In this document: positions 9,679 to 18,269 of the stretch, piece after piece
Numbering within the stretch: the first letter of the stretch is position 1
Layout: each line of letters begins with the position of its first letter
Assembly (NCBI GenBank): GCA_903866825.1
Contig: CAIPPE010000090.1
Span: 1 to 51,783 of the forward strand
From: an uncultured Methylococcaceae bacterium
GTDB taxonomy: Bacteria > Pseudomonadota > Gammaproteobacteria > Methylococcales > Methylomonadaceae
Reading direction: 5' to 3'
Length of the DNA stretch: 51,783 bases
The notes under the pieces: generated by a model
Told to the model about the DNA's origin: nothing
Databases searched by the model: none
The model's input: only the letters and a program-made list of their open reading frames with translations
Made by a program: the position numbers and the translations under genes

Positions 9679-11130
9679 ATGAAATCAATCTGGAAAAACT
9701 ATAAAACTGACATTGCTTACGATGAACTGATGCATTCAGAATTCCAATCTCGTCCAGTGAGTCATCGATTATGTCAATATTTGGATTCACTAAAAAAGGA
9801 GGATATCGACAAAAGAAAAATTGCCGCAGAACTTGCCATTATGGAAATGGGGATCAGTTTTACTGTCTATAGTGATGAGGGAAACATTGATAGGGCGTGG
9901 CCTTTTGACATTATCCCTCGTATTATTGACGCAGCAGAATGGAAAATCATAGAAAAAGGACTAAAACAACGCCTAACTGCCTTAAATTGCTTTATTAGCG
10001 ATGTTTATGGAGACCAAGCTTTTCTAAAAGATGGCAAAATGCCTAGTGAGATTATCACTAGTTCAAAGAATTTTCGTAAAGAATGCATCGGCATGGAACC
10101 CAAGCATAATGTCTGGGCTAATATTTGTGGCACTGATTTGGTGCGTGACAAAGATGGTATTATGTATGTTCTTGAAGATAATTTACGGGTTCCTTCTGGG
10201 GTTTCGTATATGCTCGAAAATAGAATCATTACTAAACGGGTATTTCCTGAATTATTACAAGACATTGATATCCTCCCTATTGACGATTACCCTACGCATT
10301 TGCACGATATGCTTACGTCAATTGCACCGCACCAAAATGGATTAATTACTTGCGCCGTTTTAACCCCTGGTATTTATAACTCTGCCTATTTTGAGCATGC
10401 CTATTTAGCGCAGCAAATTGGTGCGCAACTGGTTGAAGGTAATGACTTGGTTGTCAATGATGACGACTGCGTTTATATGAAAACAATTGAAGGACTTGAA
10501 AAAGTCGATGTTATTTATCGACGCATTGATGATGACTTCCTTGACCCTGAAGTTTTTCGAAAAGATTCAACACTCGGCGTTCCGGGTTTAATGAGAGCCT
10601 GGAAAGCAGGTAATGTAGCATTGGCTAATGCACCGGGTGCAGGAGTCGCGGATGATAAGGTAGTTTATGCCTATGTTCCTGAAATGATCCGTTATTATCT
10701 AAACGAAGAGCCTATATTGCCGAACGTTCCTACTTACTTGTGCAGTAATAAAGATGATTTAGACTATGTACTGGCACACCTCGCTGAATTAGTAGTAAAG
10801 CCGGCCAATGAGTCGGGTGGTTACGGGATGCTTGTTGGACCTCATGCAACTACCAAGGAAGTAGAAAGTTTCCGGCAAATTATTAAAAAAGACCCTCGCA
10901 ATTATATTGCACAACCCACACTCTCAATATCAACCGCACCAACTTTGTGCAAAGGAAAGCTTGAACCGCGTCATATTGACTTGCGTCCCTTTATTTTGCA
11001 AGGAGAAAACACCTTCGTTACTGCAGGCGGATTAACCCGGGTCGCTTTGAAAAAAGGCTCACTGGTTGTAAATTCATCGCAAGGAGGTGGTAGTAAAGAT
11101 ACCTGGATTATTAATATGGAGGACAGCTAA
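9679..11130 (+). CDS. Circularly permuted ATP-grasp protein
   Basis: A 483-residue member of the circularly permuted ATP-grasp family (COG2308, formerly DUF404/DUF407). Family hallmarks seen include the segment VLEDNLRVPSGVSYMLENR, the acidic nucleotide-binding strand, and VKPANESGGYGMLVG, in which the Lys and the glycine loop would bind ATP. ATP-grasp enzymes of this type are predicted amide or peptide ligases; the substrate is unknown. Its stop codon overlaps the start of the alpha-E gene by one base (TAATG), so the two are translated together. The same two domains are fused into one 856-residue protein at 15514-18084. The genes lie beside Anbu and transglutaminase genes, which is the usual neighbourhood of this family. 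Confidence 0.85.
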   Translation: MKSIWKNYKTDIAYDELMHSEFQSRPVSHRLCQYLDSLKKEDIDKRKIAAELAIMEMGISFTVYSDEGNIDRAWPFDIIPRIIDAAEWKIIEKGLKQRLTALNCFISDVYGDQAFLKDGKMPSEIITSSKNFRKECIGMEPKHNVWANICGTDLVRDKDGIMYVLEDNLRVPSGVSYMLENRIITKRVFPELLQDIDILPIDDYPTHLHDMLTSIAPHQNGLITCAVLTPGIYNSAYFEHAYLAQQIGAQLVEGNDLVVNDDDCVYMKTIEGLEKVDVIYRRIDDDFLDPEVFRKDSTLGVPGLMRAWKAGNVALANAPGAGVADDKVVYAYVPEMIRYYLNEEPILPNVPTYLCSNKDDLDYVLAHLAELVVKPANESGGYGMLVGPHATTKEVESFRQIIKKDPRNYIAQPTLSISTAPTLCKGKLEPRHIDLRPFILQGENTFVTAGGLTRVALKKGSLVVNSSQGGGSKDTWIINMEDS

Positions 11131-12068
11131 TGTTATCTCGCTCAGCAGAACGCCTGTATTGGCTCGCCCGTTATCTGGAACGTACAGAAAATATAGCCAG
11201 ATTGGTTAACGTACACATGAATTTATTAATGGATCTACCCAAAGGCGTTGAAATGGGTTGGAGACAATTAATATCGATTAATGCCTCAGAGCAAGAGTTT
11301 TACAAGAAAAATAATGTTGCGTCTGAACGCAACGTTACACGCTTCCTGCTTGCAGATCAGTCTTATCCAGGCTCTTTATTTTCTTCTCTAACAGCTGCCA
11401 GAGAAAATATCCGCACCTCTAGAGAATTATTACCTGACGAAGCTTGGGAACAAGTCAACGAAATGTATTTGTTTGCCAAAAATAATTTAGAGACAGTGGC
11501 TAACCGACGCCAAAGAGTCATCTTTTTAAATGAAATACTGAAAGGATGCCAGCGCTTTACAGGCTTATTGTCAGGTTATATGAGCCACAACCATCCCTAT
11601 AGTTTTATTCGCTTAGGCAGAAATATTGAACGGGCAGATATGACTAGTCGTATTCTTGACCTAGCCTCTTTATTACTATCAGAATCACGGAGTGATGAAG
11701 TTCGTCAATATGAAACCATTTTGTGGATGAATATATTAAAAGCTTTGAATGCTTTACTCATGTATCGTCAACAGAAACATAATCGAGTAAATGGAGATGA
11801 TGTGCTTAACTTTCTTTTACAGGATACTAATCTACCTCGCTCGGTCATTTGCTGTATCTCAGAAATTTCAACCTGTATAAGCAAACTTCCAAATAGCGAT
11901 CAACTACCAGGAAAAGTTAATGAATTGGAAGCTTATGTAAAAGCTATCGACTCAGAAAACACGACCCAGGTTCAACTCCGTGGCATCCTTGATGACCTGC
12001 AAAATAAACTGGGTAACCTTCACCATCAAATTGCAGATAACTGGTTTCTTATTTCATCGCCAGAATAG
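11130..12068 (+). CDS. Alpha-E domain protein
   Basis: A 312-residue all-helical alpha-E protein (COG2307). The family opening LSRSAERLYWLARYLERTEN is present at residues 2-21, with a matching internal repeat near YSFIRLGRNIERADMTSRIL (about residues 151-170). Alpha-E proteins are almost always encoded beside or fused to circularly permuted ATP-grasp ligases and are thought to act as a partner or scaffold. The start overlaps the stop of that ligase gene. It faces the Anbu gene, with a 14-bp-stem hairpin between them. Confidence 0.85.
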   Translation: MLSRSAERLYWLARYLERTENIARLVNVHMNLLMDLPKGVEMGWRQLISINASEQEFYKKNNVASERNVTRFLLADQSYPGSLFSSLTAARENIRTSRELLPDEAWEQVNEMYLFAKNNLETVANRRQRVIFLNEILKGCQRFTGLLSGYMSHNHPYSFIRLGRNIERADMTSRILDLASLLLSESRSDEVRQYETILWMNILKALNALLMYRQQKHNRVNGDDVLNFLLQDTNLPRSVICCISEISTCISKLPNSDQLPGKVNELEAYVKAIDSENTTQVQLRGILDDLQNKLGNLHHQIADNWFLISSPE

Positions 12069-12102
12069 AAAAACAGTTACTTAAATTATCATCTTAAACT
12101 AA

Positions 12103-12135
12103 GCCATCATGAGCATATAAAATGTTCATGATGGC
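12103..12135. terminator. Hairpin between convergent genes
   Basis: GCCATCATGAGCAT (12103-12116) pairs with ATGTTCATGATGGC (12122-12135): 14 pairs, one of them G-U, around a 5-base loop. It lies between the converging alpha-E and Anbu genes. Neither side has a strong T-run, so its role as a two-way terminator is inferred from position and strength. Confidence 0.5.
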
Positions 12136-12163
12136 AAATAATAAATACGGATACTCAAACGAT

Positions 12164-12919
12164 TTATAAAACCATTCGGATAAGTTTATTTGATTTTTTA
12201 TCTAACGCTGGTAAAGCTGCAATGGCTTCACGTAATTTGTTTTCCCAACTGCGTCTAAGCTGCAACATATAATCATCGTCATCATCAAAACAGTAATATT
12301 CATCTAAACTATAACTGTTTTTACGATAAATCAGCATTTCCACTGGTGAACCAACACTCGCATTACTTCGGATGGTTGAATCCATAGAAACCAGACAGCA
12401 ACGTGCAGCCTCATCAATAGAGGTATTCAACTTAAGAAAACGATCCAGGATGGGTTTACCATATTTACTCTCACCAATTTGCAGGAAGGGCGTATTAGCT
12501 GAACTGGTAATACTATTACCCTCTGCATAAATCATATATGCGCCATGCGGATCACTACCAATTTGACCAGCAAGAATAAAGGTAGCAGTCGGATTAAAGG
12601 CTGATTGACCCTGTGAACTTTTATATTGCTTTTGCTTTTCTACACTGACGTGACCTAAATAATCAGCTGCTTCAAACAGGCTTTCAACATTATTTAAGTT
12701 GATCGTTGCATTTTTTAGTTTATCTCGATGTAACTGCTCTAAAACAGCTTGAGTTGTCGCTAGATTACCCGCACAAAGCAGCACTATCTTACGATCACTT
12801 GTTGTTTCAAATGCATGCATCTTGCCATGGGTGCTCACATTATCAATGCCAGCATTAGTTCTTGAATCTGAAACCAGAATAAGTCCTTCATCTATAGAAG
12901 CTGCAATACAATAAGTCAT
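12164..12919 (-). CDS. Anbu, ancestral beta subunit proteasome-type peptidase
   Basis: A 251-residue Ntn-hydrolase of the Anbu (COG3484) branch of the proteasome family. After removal of Met1 the sequence starts TYCIAASIDEGLILVSDSRT, giving catalytic Thr1, with Asp17 and Lys32 at the positions used by proteasome beta subunits. Length is typical of Anbu. The C-terminus has an acidic stretch (FDDDDDY). Anbu assembles into open ring-like or spiral oligomers; its natural substrate is not established. Neighbouring ATP-grasp, alpha-E and transglutaminase genes form the known Anbu neighbourhood, for which peptide ligation and removal from a target has been proposed. It is on the minus strand, 31 bases after the transglutaminase gene that starts at 13739. 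Confidence 0.92.
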   Translation of the reverse strand: MTYCIAASIDEGLILVSDSRTNAGIDNVSTHGKMHAFETTSDRKIVLLCAGNLATTQAVLEQLHRDKLKNATINLNNVESLFEAADYLGHVSVEKQKQYKSSQGQSAFNPTATFILAGQIGSDPHGAYMIYAEGNSITSSANTPFLQIGESKYGKPILDRFLKLNTSIDEAARCCLVSMDSTIRSNASVGSPVEMLIYRKNSYSLDEYYCFDDDDDYMLQLRRSWENKLREAIAALPALDKKSNKLIRMVL

Positions 12920-12950
12920 GAACTTTGCCGTTATTAAAAGTTATAATATG

Positions 12951-13739
12951 CTAATTATCCAGCAAATCGACGCGGACGTCCATGCTGTTCAACAAACAAC
13001 CTGATCCAAACTGATGGAATATTGACACATCTGCTGCATCTCGCCCAAAAGCAATAATCACTCTCCCACCTTTTAACTCAGCTTGTGTGGGGTCAAAAGT
13101 ATACCACTTATCACCCACATAAACCTCAAACCAGGCATGTAAATCCATTGGCTGCAAGTTGTATAAATAGCCTACAACGAGTCTTGCAGGAATACTGATG
13201 CTGCGACATAAGGCGATTGCAACCTGCGCCAGATCCCTACAGACCCCATAACCACGAAGATGTACTTCTGATGCAGACATAGGAAACTCACTAGTACCCG
13301 GAACATACTTGATCGTTTCCCTAACCCAATCATTAATTTTACTCACTTGATCATAACCCGGAAGACTATCAAAGGTTATTTCTCTAGCCAAATCACCAAA
13401 CCGGTCAGATTCACAATAACGACTGGGTAATAAATATGTCAATATATCATTTGGAAGGTATTGTATCTCTACAAAATAATTGCCTGGGGCTACTTCAACC
13501 TTGTCTGTCACAATAACATCTGTCGAAGTGTATATCAGGAAATTTCCGACCGGCACTCTTATTCTTTGCAACGAATTACCAAAGCTATCAACACTTTCTA
13601 TCATCGGTGTTACTGGCTTAATGATATAAACCTCTCGATTAATCCATTGCTGAATTCCTCTGTAAGGTCGGAGCATCAAAATCAATACTGTGGGTTCAAT
13701 GATCTGAAACCGAAGACTGCAACTCACCCTCAATTTCAT
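12951..13739 (-). CDS. Transglutaminase-like cysteine peptidase-fold protein
   Basis: A 262-residue protein with an N-terminal beta domain (1-120) and a transglutaminase-like core. The triad is visible as C167 (GYGVCRDLAQ), H201 (DLHAWFEVY) and D216 (YTFDPTQ). Such proteins may cleave or form isopeptide or amide bonds; the substrate is not known. It is directly upstream of Anbu on the same strand, so the two are probably co-transcribed. It is shorter than, and only distantly similar to, the transglutaminase at 14576-15517, for instance in its opening residues, so the two are not a recent duplication. Confidence 0.85.
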   Translation of the reverse strand: MKLRVSCSLRFQIIEPTVLILMLRPYRGIQQWINREVYIIKPVTPMIESVDSFGNSLQRIRVPVGNFLIYTSTDVIVTDKVEVAPGNYFVEIQYLPNDILTYLLPSRYCESDRFGDLAREITFDSLPGYDQVSKINDWVRETIKYVPGTSEFPMSASEVHLRGYGVCRDLAQVAIALCRSISIPARLVVGYLYNLQPMDLHAWFEVYVGDKWYTFDPTQAELKGGRVIIAFGRDAADVSIFHQFGSGCLLNSMDVRVDLLDN

Positions 13740-13787
13740 GAAGATTAACTTCCTGTCATTACGATAGAAATTACAACCAGATTCATC

Positions 13788-14483
13788 TTAGACGCCAACA
13801 GATTCGATTTCTTTATAAGCATGATTTAGCCAGATTTTAACCCGCTGCCTTTCAAGTAACCCCAATGCATCCACGCTTTCAAGATCTTTATTTTTTGCAG
13901 CCCAAAAACTGTAACTATTATTATCAATTTTAGTCATTACAGGCGCATGAAGACGCTTCAAAGTCATGACTTTGGCATCAAATGCTAAAGCTCGCTCTTT
14001 GACCCCTGAAAACTCTAAAATATTGAAATGCTCATCACGAATTTGATTTTGTACCAACACATAGTTAATTCTAGTGTTAAATTGGGTTAGTAACTTATTT
14101 AATAAAGTGACCGAGTCTTTGCCCGAATCCATTACATTCCAATAAGTAATAGTAATGCCCAATTCTTCGGCCAACTCTAAAACCCCTGATTCATCGATCC
14201 ACTGCGCTAAAGCCTGATGAGTTTGTGCCGCTAAATCCACGAGAATGCGCTGTTCAGGCTTTTCCGCAGCAACCTCCATAATCGCATCCAGACTTTGATA
14301 ATTATCAATGATTGTTGGTGAAGCATAATCTGTATAAAAGCGTAACAATGAACCATGTGATTTATCGGTATCAAAACCGATAAACTGAATTTGACGGTCA
14401 ATCATATATTGCGCCAACAATCGCGCAACAACCGATTTACCAACTCCGCCTTTTTCACCGCCAATAAGATGTATAGTAGACAT
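13788..14483 (-). CDS. ParA/MinD-like P-loop ATPase
   Basis: A 231-residue SIMIBI-class ATPase. The deviant Walker A motif GGEKGGVGKS lies at residues 8-17 with the signature Lys11 and Lys16, followed by the second strand ending in D38/D40 (GFDTDKSHG) and the Walker B-type strand ILVDLAAQTH at about residues 80-89. It resembles single-protein ParA-like ATPases more than chromosome-segregation ParA, and no ParB or parS is nearby. It lies between two transglutaminase genes on the same strand, 48 bases upstream of the 13739 start, so it is probably part of the Anbu operon. A positioning or assembly role for the cluster is only an inference. P-loop ATPases of this class are sometimes annotated as mobilisation proteins; nothing else here suggests a plasmid. 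Confidence 0.75.
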   Translation of the reverse strand: MSTIHLIGGEKGGVGKSVVARLLAQYMIDRQIQFIGFDTDKSHGSLLRFYTDYASPTIIDNYQSLDAIMEVAAEKPEQRILVDLAAQTHQALAQWIDESGVLELAEELGITITYWNVMDSGKDSVTLLNKLLTQFNTRINYVLVQNQIRDEHFNILEFSGVKERALAFDAKVMTLKRLHAPVMTKIDNNSYSFWAAKNKDLESVDALGLLERQRVKIWLNHAYKEIESVGV

Positions 14484-14575
14484 GTAAACTCCATTAAATT
14501 TAAAAATTAAGCTGTTTGAAACATTTGAAAATAAGAAAGAAAGTGCAGAACTCGCGCTATTGAAAAAAGTAAAAG

Positions 14576-15517
14576 TTACTCAATCCTTAAGACATCGACA
14601 GACACTGATAAAACATGCTGACCGCCACCAAAAGCGATACCTTTAAGTGGCGTTACATCTGAAAAATCACGCCCCCATGCTAAAGTAATATGCTGGTCGA
14701 GTGGAATAGTATTGTTAGTTGGATCAAAGTCTAACCAGCCAGAATTAGGGATATAAACAGAAAACCAGGCATGCGAAGCATCTGCACCTACCAATCGCTG
14801 TTTTCCTGGTTCGGGTAAAGTTTCTACATAACCACTGATGTATCTGGCAGCTATTCCATAAGCCCGCAAACAGCCAATAGCTAAATGAGCAAAATCCTGA
14901 CAGACACCGCGTCGAAAACTCAGCACATCCGATAAAGGGGTTGCTATTGTGGTAAACGTTGGATCGTAAGTAAACTCAGTATAAATACGCGCCATTAAAT
15001 CATGGACAACATCAACCAAAGGTCGATTAGGTTGAAATGAGATTCGCGCATATTCAGCAAGTTCTGGTGTAACCTTAACCATAGGCGAGTCCAAAAGAAA
15101 TTGCTTTGCATCAAATACTTCTTGCGCGTAATCCTGGTTTTGCCATAGAACCTGACTTTGCTGAGTTTGCGACTGTGAGTGACCTTGTACTGGTATTCCT
15201 TGTAAAATATTGCGGACCGGCTCCCACGCTATCTGATTGAAGAGTTCAAGGACATTTTGCTTAGGGAATAGGGTCACTTCACTGATAGCGGTCACATTCA
15301 ATTTGATATGCTGTTTTTGAACAGCAAAATAGGTCACACGATTACCAAAAAAATCCAGACGCTCCTGAAAATCAATGGGGTCAGGCGTAATATCGAAATA
15401 ACTCGTGTGACAATGCTGACGCCAAAAGTTTCTGGGTTGCAATCTCGCTTCATTCTGACATAATCCAACCGGCTGACTGTAATGATACAGCGTACTGTGC
15501 GTAATTCTGTATTTCAA
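14576..15517 (-). CDS. Transglutaminase family protein with N-terminal beta domain
   Basis: A 313-residue protein of COG1305. It opens with the bacterial transglutaminase-like N-terminal region (MKYRITHSTLYHYSQPV), and has a core with C206 (RRGVCQDFAHLA), H249 (DASHAWFSVY) and D265 (LDFDPTNN). The start codon overlaps the stop of the upstream ATP-grasp/alpha-E fusion gene by 4 bases (ATGA), so the two are coupled. This is the standard partner of the ligase: ligase and transglutaminase are predicted to make and break the same bond. The C-terminal segment ITLAWGRDFSDVTPLKG is typical of the family. Confidence 0.88.
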   Translation of the reverse strand: MKYRITHSTLYHYSQPVGLCQNEARLQPRNFWRQHCHTSYFDITPDPIDFQERLDFFGNRVTYFAVQKQHIKLNVTAISEVTLFPKQNVLELFNQIAWEPVRNILQGIPVQGHSQSQTQQSQVLWQNQDYAQEVFDAKQFLLDSPMVKVTPELAEYARISFQPNRPLVDVVHDLMARIYTEFTYDPTFTTIATPLSDVLSFRRGVCQDFAHLAIGCLRAYGIAARYISGYVETLPEPGKQRLVGADASHAWFSVYIPNSGWLDFDPTNNTIPLDQHITLAWGRDFSDVTPLKGIAFGGGQHVLSVSVDVLRIE

Positions 15518-18084
15518 AGCTCATCCTCAGTGGATTTGTGCGCTATTAATTGTGAGGTTTGAGAATGACTAAAGTAAGCGTTTGCAATACTCTCAGAAAG
15601 TTTCCACAACAACGCAGTTGTATCATAGAGCAACTTCTCAAAGTCAGCATAAATACCCTCTTCCTCGCCGGTTTTGGTTAATTCAAATACATTACACAAG
15701 CGTAGGTTTGTATAAGCTTTTAAAATTAACCGCTCCTCTTCACTGAGCTGACTATTAACCTTTACTCTAGGCAAAGAGGCAATATGAATTGATAATTCAT
15801 GCAGTTGATACGCCACTGACCTAGGATGCGTCTCATCCAGCAATAATAACTCCAGCACTAAGGGTAACTGAATATATGACCGATAACGACGTTGATAAAT
15901 GGTTAAACTATCCGTTGAAACCAATACTGCCTCAAGTACCTGGTTTTGTAACACATCTTCGTGGCGCAATGCCAACGTGGAACGCATTAAGGCAATAAGA
16001 GCCAGCGCACGCTCAAGCCTCCGCCCACTGTCCATCATTAACCAGGCCGCTTCTCGCGTCATGCTTTCACTAGTCAAACCCGTGAAAGCAACAATACCAG
16101 TAATTAAATCATCCAAGTGATTAGGTAATTGATCAACATTAATTTCATTACCAATAACCTTTTGCTGCCATCGCCGTTGAATGTTATCGACGCCACGCCA
16201 AGTATCTTGTGACCACAAATCCCGAATACTAAAAGCTGCCTGGAAAAATGCTTGAATATTAGTCGTCAATGAGCCTCTTCTGTAAACATCTTTTACTAGC
16301 GACAACAACTCCTGCACGGGTGATTTTAACAATTCTTCATCACAATTTATAAACCCTGGGTATGTTCCCGTGACTTGTGTGAAGGTACGCAACAATACCC
16401 TTAAACATTCGGTATCAATCGGATCTTTCGATTCATTAGCCACTCTATATTTAACCAATACCGTACGCAACAATCTGGTTACCGCTTCAGTGCGCTCAAG
16501 ATGTCGACCCACCCAAAAAAGATTATCCGCAGCACGACTGGTTAGAGGTTCAGTGACAGCATCAATGAGTTGATTACGTTTAGGCTGAGTCCATAAACTG
16601 ACGGGCTTATCGGGTTCAGAGGCTAAAACCCAGGTATCCTTACTAATCCCACCCGCCTGATTTGAAACAACAAAGTTATCTTTCTGGCGAGCAACACGCG
16701 TTAATCCACCCGGCATCACTTCGTAATCATCACCACAAGCGACAAGAAAATTACGTAAAACTGCATTACGGGGTTCGATTTGATGATCAATAAAAGCCGG
16801 TAATGTCGAAAAACTGACTCTCTCCTGGCCAATATACAAATGCGGCTTAGCTAAAATTTGCCCGCGTAACTCTTCTTTTTCCTTAATACTTAAAGCCCCT
16901 CCAAACACCCCCTGATTGCCAATACTGCGATTGATGGGTTTAATAACCAGACTATCAATATTTTGCAAAACGAACTCACGCTCACGACGTTGTCCACACC
17001 ACCAAGTTGCAATAGAAGGTAATTTAAGATCTTCATTGAGATAGTGACGCGCTAATCGGGGTAAAAATGCCAGTAAGGCGGGATTTTCTAAAACACTGCT
17101 TCCGAATGGATTGGCTATTGCAACATTACCTCTTCGAACCACCTCAAGTAACCCTGCCACACCCAATCTTGATTCGCTACGAAACTCCAGCGGATCACAA
17201 AACGAATCATCGACCCGTCTTAAAATAACATCAACAGCCTGTAAACCTGCTAAAGACTTAAGCCAGACACGCCCGTCACGCACCGTTAAGTCGCCACCCT
17301 GCACCAAGGTATAACCCAGATAAGCCGCTAGATAAGCATGCTCAAAATAAGTTTCGTTAAGTGGCCCCGGTGTCATGATGACAATACGCGGGTCTTCTTT
17401 ATTGTTGGGCGCTATATCAACAAGGCTCTTATGTAAGGACTTAAAAAAACCTGACAGGCGATGAACCTGTGTTTCACGATAAATATCGGGTAAAACTCGT
17501 GCCATAACAGTACGGTTTTCCAAGGCATACCCAGAACCTGAAGGTGCCTGTGTTCTATCATCCAGTACCCACATCAAGCCATTTGGCCCCCGCGCAAGAT
17601 TGGCTGAATAAATAGTTAAATGGCGCTTTTGATTTTGCAGAGCACCGACGCAAGGGTGCAAGAATCCTTCATGCCCGAACACTAACTCCGCAGGTAACAG
17701 ACCTTTTTTTAAGAGATTCTGTTTACCGTAAATGTCTTTTAAGATTAAATCCAGTAGATCAGCACGTTGCTTTAAGCCTGCTTCAATAACCAGCCATTCT
17801 TCACTACTAATCAGTAATGGCACCGGATCAAGGCGCCAGGGCCTGGTCAGATTCTGCGAGTCACCATAGACATTATAGGTAACCCCATTTTCACGCAGTA
17901 AGCGCTGAGCCTCCCTTCGACGAAGCTCAAGCTTTTCACTTCCCATACTATTAAGCGAGGCCATAAAGCGTTCCCAATAAGGTAACGCTTTATTTTCTTT
18001 AGCATACATTTCATCATATATGCCCAACTGTGTCGCGTAATACTGCGCACCAATATCATCGGCAGAACTTTTGTTGTTACGCAC
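15514..18084 (-). CDS. Circularly permuted ATP-grasp / alpha-E fusion protein
   Basis: An 856-residue protein fusing the two domains that are separate genes at 9679-12068. Residues of about 1-500 are the ATP-grasp part, with MWVLDDRTQAPSGSGYALEN and VIKPINRSIGNQGVFGG; the alpha-E part starts at about residue 523 with LTSRAADNLFWVGRHLERTE. Fusion supports the idea that the two domains act as one complex. Start context: ATG at 18084. It is the first gene of a pair with the transglutaminase at 14576-15517. Predicted to be an ATP-dependent amide ligase of unknown substrate. Together with the separate version it gives the cell two paralogous ligase systems. Confidence 0.9.
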   Translation of the reverse strand: MRNNKSSADDIGAQYYATQLGIYDEMYAKENKALPYWERFMASLNSMGSEKLELRRREAQRLLRENGVTYNVYGDSQNLTRPWRLDPVPLLISSEEWLVIEAGLKQRADLLDLILKDIYGKQNLLKKGLLPAELVFGHEGFLHPCVGALQNQKRHLTIYSANLARGPNGLMWVLDDRTQAPSGSGYALENRTVMARVLPDIYRETQVHRLSGFFKSLHKSLVDIAPNNKEDPRIVIMTPGPLNETYFEHAYLAAYLGYTLVQGGDLTVRDGRVWLKSLAGLQAVDVILRRVDDSFCDPLEFRSESRLGVAGLLEVVRRGNVAIANPFGSSVLENPALLAFLPRLARHYLNEDLKLPSIATWWCGQRREREFVLQNIDSLVIKPINRSIGNQGVFGGALSIKEKEELRGQILAKPHLYIGQERVSFSTLPAFIDHQIEPRNAVLRNFLVACGDDYEVMPGGLTRVARQKDNFVVSNQAGGISKDTWVLASEPDKPVSLWTQPKRNQLIDAVTEPLTSRAADNLFWVGRHLERTEAVTRLLRTVLVKYRVANESKDPIDTECLRVLLRTFTQVTGTYPGFINCDEELLKSPVQELLSLVKDVYRRGSLTTNIQAFFQAAFSIRDLWSQDTWRGVDNIQRRWQQKVIGNEINVDQLPNHLDDLITGIVAFTGLTSESMTREAAWLMMDSGRRLERALALIALMRSTLALRHEDVLQNQVLEAVLVSTDSLTIYQRRYRSYIQLPLVLELLLLDETHPRSVAYQLHELSIHIASLPRVKVNSQLSEEERLILKAYTNLRLCNVFELTKTGEEEGIYADFEKLLYDTTALLWKLSESIANAYFSHSQTSQLIAHKSTEDEL

Positions 18085-18180
18085 CTAGTTTCCTTATACT
18101 CTATTCATTATCGAGCTTACGCCCTACCCACAGGCTAGCTTTGTTAATGTCTGCCGACTTATAATCACTATACATTCACT

Positions 18181-18252
18181 AATAAAAGCTATTTACATCA
18201 AGAGACGCTTCAGATTATATTTGATGAAGTCAATTCCCACATAGCTTTTATT
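18181..18252. repeat. Perfect 12-bp inverted repeat, 72-bp element
   Basis: AATAAAAGCTAT at 18181-18192 is repeated perfectly inverted as ATAGCTTTTATT at 18241-18252, and CATCAA / TTGATG pairs further inside. It lies in the 185-bp gap between gltA and the ligase fusion gene, both on the minus strand. It may be a terminator or processing hairpin for gltA, or a small mobile element; no clear target-site duplication was seen. Confidence 0.55.
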
Positions 18253-18269
18253 TCCTTTCAATTTTTGCC

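Noticed and set aside
12164-12919. Possibility that the proteasome-like gene is HslV.
   Set aside because: No HslU partner is present, and the length, the SDSRTNAG region and the neighbours are those of Anbu.
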